From Geoalkalibacter sp. (GTDB taxonomy: Bacteria; Desulfobacterota; Desulfuromonadia; Desulfuromonadales; Geoalkalibacteraceae): 46,099 nt of DNA. Under the pieces are notes generated by a model, which saw only the letters and a program-made list of their open reading frames with translations, ran no database searches and was not told the DNA's origin. The translations under genes were made by a program, and so were the position numbers. Positions 41,206 to 46,099 of the stretch are shown here, in pieces; within the stretch, counting starts at the first letter, position 1, and each line of letters starts with the position of its first letter. The stretch lies in assembly GCF_030605225.1 (NCBI RefSeq), contig NZ_JAUWAV010000035.1:1-46099 (forward strand), given 5' to 3'.

Positions 41206-42183
41206 TTAGAAGCGAAACAGCTTGATGAAATGCTCGAAGAGGTTCTGGTCCATATCGGCCAGGACCTTTTCTTTCATCAGCTTGAGCGCCTGGTAGGTGG
41301 ATATCCGGTTGTGGTAGGGGCGATCGGAGGTGAGGGCTTCATAGACATCGGCCAGCCGGCAGATCCGGGCATAGGGGTGGATGTCCTTGGAGCTCATGCG
41401 GTTGGGGTAGCCCGTGCCGTCATCCTTTTCGTGATGTTCGAGAATGATGATGCGCGCCTCGTCCGTCATGTGGCCCGACTCGGTGAGAATGTCGTAACCG
41501 TGGCGGGGATGCTGCTGGATAATCCGCCATTCCTCCTCGTCGAGGCGCCCCGGTTTGTTGATGATCTCCAAGGGAACTTTGCACTTGCCCAGGTCGTGCA
41601 GAAAAAAACCCGATGCCAGCTTGTGCAGGTCGTGCTCGGATGACGAACCAAAGAGGATGCGCGCCAAAGCGATGCTGAAAATGCCCACGTTGGTGCAGTG
41701 GGTGTAGGTGTTGACATCGTGGGCGGTCAGCTGCACCAGACAGCGCGTGGCGCGGTCATCACGCACCACCAGATCGACGGAAGGCCAGATCACCTCCAGG
41801 GCCTGATCAATAAACGACGCGCGCGGGTCGCTGTACACCTTGGTCATGATGTCGCGGCAGGCGGCGTGAACAAAGCCGGCCTTGGTTTCCGAGGGGCAAT
41901 TGGGGTTGCGCACCACCTGGGACAGCGCTTCCTTGAGGTAGCGGTAGAAAACCGGCGCATCCTCCTCCTGAATGTAGAGTTCCTGCACCCCCGTTTCCGC
42001 CAGATTCTGCCGGTGAACGGGAGAAAACCCCAGCCCCTTGGCCGCGAACAGAGTATAGCGCTGGTGGCCGACCCTTAAAAACAGGTCGCAGGGCGCACTG
42101 ATTTCCGGGTGCAGGCACCCCAGATCAATCGGGCGGTAGTCGTCTTGACAGGTTTCCGATGAAAGATTCAAGTGTTGGAACAT
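41206..42183 (-). CDS. HD-GYP domain cyclic-di-GMP phosphodiesterase
   Basis: About 325 aa from the chosen start. The HD motif HDLGK near residue 194, the following HH at HHEKDDGTGYP near 248 and the SRICRLADVYEALTSDRPY-like stretch (here ARICRLADVYEALTSDRPY) identify an active-looking HD-GYP hydrolase that cuts c-di-GMP. The N-terminal ~110 residues (RPIDLGCLHPE..FLRVGHQRYTLFA) resemble a PilZ-like or DUF3391-type sensor region. The start is uncertain: the frame is open to 42507; ATG 42183 and ATG 42237 both have weak Shine-Dalgarno sites. Confidence 0.85.
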   Translation of the reverse strand: MFQHLNLSSETCQDDYRPIDLGCLHPEISAPCDLFLRVGHQRYTLFAAKGLGFSPVHRQNLAETGVQELYIQEEDAPVFYRYLKEALSQVVRNPNCPSETKAGFVHAACRDIMTKVYSDPRASFIDQALEVIWPSVDLVVRDDRATRCLVQLTAHDVNTYTHCTNVGIFSIALARILFGSSSEHDLHKLASGFFLHDLGKCKVPLEIINKPGRLDEEEWRIIQQHPRHGYDILTESGHMTDEARIIILEHHEKDDGTGYPNRMSSKDIHPYARICRLADVYEALTSDRPYHNRISTYQALKLMKEKVLADMDQNLFEHFIKLFRF

Positions 42184-42551
42184 CCTGTAAGGAATACTCT
42201 GTCGCGCCGAGGCTATGGATGCTCTGGTTGGCATCATCAGGACAAAGGGCTTTCCCGCGCAGAGAAGCAAACTTTTGAAAAAGTTAATGCGAGATGTGTG
42301 CCAGCGATGGAAATTCACCAATCTTGCCTGCGATGTCTTTTTATTTAATAATTTCAATGCCATGCATCGTAAACGGAAGATGAACAGAGGGGGCATCGGT
42401 GCTTCTTGCGGCCAAAAAACCGACAATATTTGCCCTTGCCCGCCGTAGCGCTTTGCGCTAATGTCGCAATTGTTGGATGGAATTTTTTTGTGTGCAGTGC
42501 TGAACAAAGAGGGCAGGCATGATCATCAAAGTCATGGCCGTTGAATAAATC
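42184..42551. other. Gap between the HD-GYP gene and the integron
   Basis: About 370 bp. If the HD-GYP protein starts further upstream it partly belongs to that gene. Otherwise it is lower in GC content than the left-hand genes and contains no convincing gene or repeat. The integron begins after it, with the intI terminator. Confidence 0.35.
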
Positions 42552-42592
42552 AAAAAAGCCGCCGCGGACGGGAACGTCCGTGGGCGGCTTTT
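42552..42592 (-). terminator. Intrinsic terminator of the integrase gene
   Basis: AAAAGCCGCC and GGCGGCTTTT pair at the ends of a GC-rich stem with an inner GGACG/CGTCC pair. On the minus strand it is followed by a T run, 20 nt after the integrase stop. Called for intI; it also insulates the HD-GYP gene. Confidence 0.85.
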
Positions 42593-42611
42593 GTCGTTTT
42601 GCGGAAATGTC

Positions 42612-43841
42612 TCAACGATCCAGCGGACTGATGGCCCCCAGGGAGTTTTTTTCCGCGACGTGCGTGTAAATCATCGTCGTGCGCAAGTCGGCATGCCCGA
42701 GCAGATCCTGAATCGTGCGAATGTCGGTGCCGCCTTCTAACAGATGGGTGGCAAAGGAATGACGCAAGGTGTGAATCGTGGCCGGTTTGGCAATGGCCGC
42801 GGAGCGAATCGCATCGCGAAAAGCCCGCTGCAAAAGACTCGGATGTTGGTGATGGCGGCGAATGATCCCGCTGCGCGGGTCGGTTGAAAGACCGCGTGCC
42901 GGAAAGACCCAGAACCATCCCCACTCCTTGCCGGCATTGACGTATTTTCGTTCCAGCGCCTTGGGAAGAAAAACCCCGTTCATGCCCTGGTTTCGGTCGC
43001 TGTCGAACAGGGCGCGCACCTCCCGCAAATGAGCCGCCAACTCATCACGAAGGCGGGCGGGAAAAACCGTGCGGCGATCTTTGTCACCCTTGCCCGAGCG
43101 CACAATGACCAGGCCTCTTTCCATGTCGAGATCCTTGACCCTGAGATTGAGGCATTCGTTTAATCGCAGACCGCAGCCGTAGGTCAGCATGGCCATCAGC
43201 AGAGGCGTTCCCTCCATGGCCGCAAAAACCTGCTGGATCTCTCTGGAAGACAGGACGACGGGCAGGCGTCGCCGCTTTTGTGCCCGAACCGCGTCGATTG
43301 CTTCGTCGGTATCAAGGCCGAGCACATGTCGAAAGAGAAAGAGAATGGCATTCAATGCCTGATTTTGGGTCGAGGACGAAACCTCACGCTCCACGGCCAG
43401 ATAAGACAAAAAGCGGCGCATATCGTCAAAGCAAATCTCCCGGGGCGACCTAGCCCCAAGGAAACGCTGGAATTGGCGAATCCAGGAGAGGTAGGATTTT
43501 TCCGTATTGAGCGCCAGCTGCTTGACGCGCAGGACATCGCGCGTTTGCTCAAGGATCTGGTCCCAAGCGTTGCAGTCGGCCAACAAGGGAAGCGGCGCCG
43601 ATTTCGTGGTCAGGAAAAAATCAAAGCGCCTGAGAGCCTGTTCCGCCTGCTTGATCTGCCAATCTTCGCGGGATGCTTCCAGGTGAGATAAGTACAGCTT
43701 AATTTGTTCGAGTGACAGTCGTTCGGCAGGGGGGATGCGAAAGAATCTGTAACAATCCCGCACCCAGCGAATAAGATAGGGAACATGCTTTGGATTCAAT
43801 GACTTATCGGCGTCAAGCGCCTGCTGGAAATCGCTCAACAT
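42612..43841 (-). CDS. intI: Integron integrase IntI with N-terminal extension
   Basis: 409 aa tyrosine recombinase. Catalytic residues are in place: Arg226 (YGCGLRLNE), Lys in SGKGDKDR near 251, His357 and Arg360 ([12 protein letters not shown]), His383 and Tyr392 ([14 protein letters not shown]). Residues ~296-335 ([20 protein letters not shown], then [13 protein letters not shown]) are the insertion found only in integron integrases, needed for binding folded attC. The part homologous to the ~337-aa IntI1 starts near residue 93; the first ~92 residues are extra and look like a second SAM-like core-binding module. Start ATG 43841 has GGAGGGG upstream. All motifs are intact, so the enzyme is probably active. 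Confidence 0.93.
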   Translation of the reverse strand: MLSDFQQALDADKSLNPKHVPYLIRWVRDCYRFFRIPPAERLSLEQIKLYLSHLEASREDWQIKQAEQALRRFDFFLTTKSAPLPLLADCNAWDQILEQTRDVLRVKQLALNTEKSYLSWIRQFQRFLGARSPREICFDDMRRFLSYLAVEREVSSSTQNQALNAILFLFRHVLGLDTDEAIDAVRAQKRRRLPVVLSSREIQQVFAAMEGTPLLMAMLTYGCGLRLNECLNLRVKDLDMERGLVIVRSGKGDKDRRTVFPARLRDELAAHLREVRALFDSDRNQGMNGVFLPKALERKYVNAGKEWGWFWVFPARGLSTDPRSGIIRRHHQHPSLLQRAFRDAIRSAAIAKPATIHTLRHSFATHLLEGGTDIRTIQDLLGHADLRTTMIYTHVAEKNSLGAISPLDR

Positions 43842-43881
43842 AATACCCCTCCGTACTTATGTCGCATGCAATATAAGTGCA

Positions 43882-43891
43882 CCGCATGCGG
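43882..43891. promoter_or_regulatory. Palindrome upstream of intI
   Basis: CCGCATGCGG is a perfect 10-bp palindrome 41 bp in front of the intI start, with a second GCATGC at 43864-43869. ATGTCGCAT occurs at 43859-43867 and again at 43998-44006. It could be an operator in the intI promoter. No canonical LexA box was recognised. Confidence 0.35.
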
Positions 43892-43957
43892 AATATGATT
43901 GCAAAATAAATGTTACCGTGGGGAATTTTGCTACAAATTGGGGTATATTCCAACACG

Positions 43958-44021
43958 TTTTTTGGAAGACATCGCACTTTTTTGGAAAAAAGCTGCATGT
44001 CGCATAATTAAATGGTTCTCA
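43958..44021 (+). other. Candidate attI with direct repeats and core site
   Basis: TTTTTTGGAA occurs twice in direct orientation, 43958-43967 and 43978-43987, 20 bp apart, each preceded by CAC(G). This spacing of about two helical turns resembles the accessory integrase-binding direct repeats (DR1/DR2) of attI1. The presumed recombination core is GTTCTCA at 44015-44021: only three GTT triplets exist between intI and the first attC, and this one alone is the exact reverse complement of the TGAGAAC R'' box of the first attC. The core deviates from GTTRRRY, so the call is provisional. Confidence 0.55.
43981..44008 (+). promoter_or_regulatory. Candidate cassette promoter (Pc)
   Basis: TTTGGA (43981-43986) and CATAAT (44003-44008) are 16 bp apart, pointing into the cassettes, and would begin transcription close to the core site. 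TATATT at 43944-43949 is another possible -10 but lacks a -35. Weak matches only. Confidence 0.3.
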
Positions 44022-44158
44022 ATCAAAAAAATGATCAAAAGGCAATAGAGGCAAAAGCAATAGAAGCAAAGAAACAAAGCAAAATTTCAGAAAAGCATCA
44101 AGGCATCAATCTGGTAATGGGAAATCAAAAAGGCAATCAGGGCAATCAAGGGCATTGA
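44012..44158 (+). CDS. Possible 48-codon ORF spanning the attI/cassette 0 junction
   Basis: ATG 44012-44014 sits immediately before the core G, so the start codon belongs to the integron platform while the coding sequence is in the cassette. The frame stays open over a low-complexity Lys/Gln/Asn/Gly-rich stretch (starts MVLNQKNDQKAIEAKAIEAK, later NQKGNQGNQGH) and stops at TGA 44156-44158, which is the first three bases of the attC R'' box. There is no good Shine-Dalgarno. In class 1 integrons a small frame in attI1 helps to start translation of cassettes, so a similar device is conceivable. It could also be a chance frame over purine-rich DNA. Confidence 0.3.
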   Translation: MVLNQKNDQKAIEAKAIEAKKQSKISEKHQGINLVMGNQKGNQGNQGH

Positions 44159-44258
44159 GAACCAATCAGCCGAGCGGACGGAGGGCCGGCAGTGCTTCCC
44201 GCAAGGGGCGCTACTGGGTTGGCCCGCACTGCGCCGCCGCTCGCTTCGAGCGTTAGCA
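44156..44258 (+). repeat. attC site of cassette 0 (103 bp)
   Basis: R'' TGAGAAC (44156-44162); L'' GCCGAGCGGACGG (~44169-44181) pairs with L' CCGCCGCTCG (~44235-44244) leaving one unpaired A; R' GTTAGCA (44252-44258). It is the GC-richest of the three sites. The R'' box is off-consensus, so recombination of this cassette may be poor. Confidence 0.65.
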
Positions 44259-44275
44259 ATACAGGAAAATTATTT

Positions 44276-44659
44276 ATGAGCATAAGGAAACTTAAAAGGC
44301 TCAAAGAGAAAAATACAGACATAGGCAAAATGATCCAAGCCATTGGGAACGATTTAATAATGCTTGGAGAAACTGAAGAGAAACGACAGAATTATTTACA
44401 AACTGTCTGTATCGCCTGGAACATCTCATGCCTTCCCGAACCAACCAGAGAAGAAAAAATCAAAAAATTCGTCTATGATTTCCAAGTCATGAATCAGTGC
44501 AGCGAGGAAAATACTCGCAACTTCGAACATTCGGTCAGGTTGATAATTGAAGAAAAATTGAGACTTTACCCAAATGTACATATTCAAATCTTAGAATCCT
44601 CTCTGGAAGAAATTGGTGGCAAAGATAGAATTAAAATATTGTCTAAAAAAATCAAATAA
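44276..44659 (+). CDS. Cassette 1 orphan protein
   Basis: 127 aa, not recognised. Mostly helical and highly charged (MSIRKLKRLKEKNTDIGKMI at the start, then a possible hydrophobic core LQTVCIAWNIS), ending KIKILSKK-like in a basic tail (RIKILSKKIK). No membrane segment or catalytic motif is visible. ATG 44276 is chosen because AGGA lies 9 nt upstream, just inside the cassette after the attC core; the frame is open further upstream but runs into attC. AT-rich codon use differs from the chromosomal genes. The stop lies 1 nt before the next attC, tight packing typical of cassettes. Confidence 0.75.
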   Translation: MSIRKLKRLKEKNTDIGKMIQAIGNDLIMLGETEEKRQNYLQTVCIAWNISCLPEPTREEKIKKFVYDFQVMNQCSEENTRNFEHSVRLIIEEKLRLYPNVHIQILESSLEEIGGKDRIKILSKKIK

Positions 44660-44660
44660 T

Positions 44661-44763
44661 TGCTAACAATGCGCTGAGCCGGATGGTTGACTCATCTAAG
44701 GTTCACGAAAAATGTCTACTAGATTCAGCGGCACTACGCCACCGGCTAGCTTGATCGTTAAAT
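44661..44763 (+). repeat. attC site of cassette 1 (103 bp)
   Basis: R'' TGCTAAC (44661-44667), the exact reverse complement of the 5' core GTTAGCA of the same cassette; L'' GCTGAGCCGG (44672-44681) pairs with CCGGCTAGC (44742-44750) with one unpaired base on the left arm; R' GTTAAAT (44757-44763) fits GTTRRRY. The central part is poorly paired, as is usual for attC. Confidence 0.88.
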
Positions 44764-44780
44764 GGCAAAAGGAGAATTCA

Positions 44781-45470
44781 ATGACTCTTGAACAAGTGCA
44801 AGAGATTCTCACCGGCAATGGCTACATGGTTGATGAAATTAAAGCGATTGGATACGGACAACAAATTAAATTCACAAACGGCGCGTCAGTAAATGTTTAT
44901 GACTCTGGAAAGGTTGTCGTCGGCGGAAAAGACCAAGAGCGGGTAAAAACCCTGCTCGGATTAAACCCAGGAGGCAAACCTGTCACAGCGACGCAAAGTG
45001 GGATTGTCAGGGGTAACAATAAAGTCTTTGTTGTTTATGGGCACGATGAGCAAGCCAGGACTCAATTGGAGGCAATGCTTCGCCGTTGGGGGATGGAACC
45101 CCTTATTCTTGACCAACTTCCTTCGGAAGGCCAGACAATAATTGAAAAGCTTGAGGCATATACGGCTGAAGTCCAGTTTGCAGTTGTTCTCGCGACGCCA
45201 GATGATAAAGGGCATAGGGCAAAGCACCCAGATGAGTCTGCATATAGAGCGCGTCAGAATGTTGTGCTTGAGCTTGGCATGTTGTTGTCAAAGTTAGGCA
45301 GAAAAAGGGTCGCAATTGTATTGAAACAGCAAGAGAACATGGAGAGGCCATCTGATATTCAAGGCCTCATATACATACCGTTCAAAGAAGATCTTGCGAA
45401 AGAAGCTGGTCTTATCTTGGCGAAAGAAATGTGTGCTCAAGGTTACAACATCGATGTTGCAAGAATATAA
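44781..45470 (+). CDS. Cassette 2: TIR-like (PF10137-type) protein with TBP-like N-terminal module
   Basis: 229 aa. Residues 81-~215 form the TIR-like domain of CAP12/Pycsar-type effectors: VFVVYGHDE (82-90), TIIEKLE (119-125), LATPDD (137-142), RARQNVVLELG (156-166, with the likely catalytic Glu) and PSDIQG (190-195). Such domains cleave NAD+ or bind cyclic nucleotides in anti-phage systems. Residues 1-60 are a compact alpha/beta unit with QQIKFTNGASVNVYDSGKVV, reminiscent of the TBP-like DUF3378 domain of RNase HIII; a nucleic-acid or ligand sensor is inferred. AAAAGGAG lies 7 nt before ATG 44781; the longer frame from 44712 starts inside attC and is rejected. It is alone in its cassette, with no cyclase gene beside it. 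Confidence 0.85.
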   Translation: MTLEQVQEILTGNGYMVDEIKAIGYGQQIKFTNGASVNVYDSGKVVVGGKDQERVKTLLGLNPGGKPVTATQSGIVRGNNKVFVVYGHDEQARTQLEAMLRRWGMEPLILDQLPSEGQTIIEKLEAYTAEVQFAVVLATPDDKGHRAKHPDESAYRARQNVVLELGMLLSKLGRKRVAIVLKQQENMERPSDIQGLIYIPFKEDLAKEAGLILAKEMCAQGYNIDVARI

Positions 45471-45475
45471 CCGCC

Positions 45476-45577
45476 ATTTAACAAACGTGTCAACCGGACT
45501 GCTCAACACTCTACGTGACCGAAAATCGTCTACATGATTCACCTGCCTACCGCAGCCGGTTACCCTTAACGTTAGCA
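45476..45577 (+). repeat. attC site of cassette 2 (102 bp)
   Basis: R'' ATTTAAC (45476-45482), the exact reverse complement of the cassette's 5' core GTTAAAT; L'' AACCGGACTGC (45492-45502) pairs with L' GCAGCCGGTT (45552-45561) with one unpaired base; R' GTTAGCA (45571-45577). It starts 5 nt after the TIR gene ends. Confidence 0.88.
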
Positions 45578-45601
45578 GTCGAAAATAAGCAGTCGAAAAT
45601 A
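45574..45601 (+). repeat. 14-bp tandem duplication at the start of cassette 3
   Basis: AGCAGTCGAAAATA occurs twice head to tail, 45574-45587 and 45588-45601, with its first copy overlapping the core site. It lies in the leader of the cassette 3 gene, between the recombination point and the start codon. Confidence 0.9.
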
Positions 45602-45607
45602 AGAAAT

Positions 45608-45970
45608 ATGATTCCTACAGCATTTATAAATTATGCCTGCGATATATTGTCTGAAACGAACACAGGCATATCTGGCCCCAAAATAGTCGAGCACCTTTCG
45701 GCTTATGCGGTTGATTACGAGGTGGACATCCCTTACGCCAGCTATCCCTTTCCGCAAACTGTTCCAAACAAACGGACGGCTTTAAGAAAAAATCTACAAG
45801 CTTTTTCACCAGAGCAACAGGTTCAAATCCTCAACGATCTTTGTCAGTTGCCACAACTTGCTGGAAACGAGGCTGTCAACAATCTTCGCTATCAACTCAC
45901 CTCGCGCTATGGCCATTTGCTTGAGAATTTGAACCAAAACACCATCGAAAAAGACCTAACAGGTCGTTGA
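45608..45970 (+). CDS. Cassette 3 protein, possible Abi-type N-terminal domain alone
   Basis: 120 aa beginning MIPTAFINYACDILSETNTG, with IVEHLSAYAVDYEVDIPYASYPF and VPNKRTALRKNLQAF. This pattern recalls the N-terminal domains found in front of different effector domains in abortive-infection (AbiJ-like) proteins; the match is from memory and uncertain. No effector domain follows: the frame ends after RYGHLLENLNQNTIEKDLTG. It may be a natural stand-alone domain or a truncated gene. ATG 45608 is chosen because upstream codons lie in attC; the Shine-Dalgarno is weak. Confidence 0.55.
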   Translation: MIPTAFINYACDILSETNTGISGPKIVEHLSAYAVDYEVDIPYASYPFPQTVPNKRTALRKNLQAFSPEQQVQILNDLCQLPQLAGNEAVNNLRYQLTSRYGHLLENLNQNTIEKDLTGR

Positions 45971-46024
45971 AAAACTCCCCTACCCATCGGACTTTTTTCC
46001 CGAGGGAAGTTTTTTCGGTTAATT
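45954..46024 (+). repeat. Possible shortened attC of cassette 3
   Basis: ACCTAAC (45954-45960) fits R'' (RYYYAAC) and overlaps the end of the gene; GAAAAACTCCC (45969-45979) pairs with GGGAAGTTTTTTC (46004-46016) with two unpaired bases; GTTAATT (46018-46024) is one base off GTTRRRY. Against it, R'' is not the complement of the cassette's 5' core GTTAGCA. The phrase AGGTCGTTGAAAAACT could instead be the terminus of an insertion sequence. From 46025 to the right edge there is only pyrimidine-rich sequence without a gene. Confidence 0.25.
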
Positions 46025-46099
46025 CAGATCCATTTTTTGCCGTTTTTTCTCTTTGACAAGCCTTTTCCTTGGGTTTTTCTTGCCTTTTGTGCCCCGATT

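Larger units (their letters stand above)
42612..46024. mobile_element. Chromosomal integron: intI, attI region and cassette array
   Basis: Layout typical of integrons: intI read leftward, an attI-like region upstream of it, and cassettes read rightward. Cassettes, counted from the cut within the G of the core: cassette 0, 44016-44252 (237 bp); cassette 1, 44253-44757 (505 bp); cassette 2, 44758-45571 (814 bp); cassette 3, from 45572. Each complete cassette has a 5' core (GTTCTCA, GTTAGCA, GTTAAAT) that is the exact reverse complement of its own 3' R'' box (TGAGAAC, TGCTAAC, ATTTAAC). The cassettes are clearly lower in GC content than the rest of the window. The right-hand limit is uncertain. 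Confidence 0.87.

Noticed and set aside
44016-44155. GGCAAT-like phrases considered as a CRISPR or iteron array.
   Set aside because: Units are short, irregular and not separated by spacers of constant length; no cas or rep gene is present.
44192-44275. Upstream starts for the cassette proteins (also 44712-44780 and 45515-45607).
   Set aside because: These extensions lie inside attC sites and give unlikely N-termini, while better start signals exist just inside the cassettes for cassettes 1 and 2; cassette 3 has only a weak Shine-Dalgarno.
45961-46099. An insertion sequence at the right edge, suggested by AGGTCGTTGAAAAACT.
   Set aside because: No transposase frame or second terminal repeat is visible before the edge; kept only as an alternative explanation for the end of cassette 3.

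Overview
The window is a GC-rich chromosomal segment whose protein families and gene order point to a Desulfuromonadales-type deltaproteobacterium (Geobacter / Desulfuromonas / Geoalkalibacter relatives). The evidence is a four-gene 2-oxoacid:ferredoxin oxidoreductase, an archaeal-type phosphoglycerate mutase, a two-subunit sodium/acetate-type symporter, a YlxR-L7Ae fusion inside the nusA-infB operon, and degenerate intergenic repeats. The genus is an inference; no rRNA or tRNA gene was seen.

Layout. 1-8.2 kb: the 3' end of xerD, apgM, a korDABC operon running into holC and rsmE, then trmJ, a conserved hypothetical and rlmD, with many stop/start overlaps. 8.2-18.9 kb: the classical translation/RNA operon rimP-nusA-ylxR/L7Ae-infB-ylxP-rbfA-nrnA-truB-rpsO-pnp, preceded by a promoter and a terminator-like leader hairpin and ended by strong terminators. 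18.9-21.4 kb: dut, a YciO/YrdC-family gene, a secreted PDZ protein and a Cys-tailed orphan. 21.0-26.4 kb: an acetate-type symporter module on the minus strand (DUF4212 small subunit plus SSS permease plus a small membrane protein), a divergent CBS-DUF294 signalling protein and an IclR regulator. 26.8-31.4 kb: a lysozyme-like peptidoglycan-binding protein, a HEAT-repeat / J-domain pair, a SMUG1-type uracil-DNA glycosylase, and a 54-residue protein coupled to a ferritin-like protein. 31.5-40.2 kb: recC-recB-recD with 4-nt overlaps. 40.2-42.2 kb: an HDOD protein convergent with an HD-GYP phosphodiesterase.

42.6 kb to the right edge is the most interesting part: a chromosomal integron. A divergent integron integrase (409 aa, with the IntI-specific insertion and an extra N-terminal region of about 92 aa) is followed by an attI-like region and an array of AT-richer gene cassettes separated by attC sites of 102-103 bp. 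For each complete cassette, the 7-bp core at its 5' end is the exact reverse complement of the R'' box at its 3' end (GTTAGCA/TGCTAAC, GTTAAAT/ATTTAAC, and the off-consensus GTTCTCA/TGAGAAC). This is the hallmark of mobile cassettes that pass through a circular form. The cassettes hold, in order, a 237-bp element with only a 48-codon ORF whose start codon lies in the integron platform, an orphan 127-aa protein, a TIR-like (PF10137-type) protein with an N-terminal module resembling the RNase HIII TBP-like domain, and a 120-aa protein that may be a stand-alone version of an abortive-infection-type N-terminal domain. The array runs toward, and possibly past, the right edge. It is a good candidate for a small reservoir of anti-phage defence genes.
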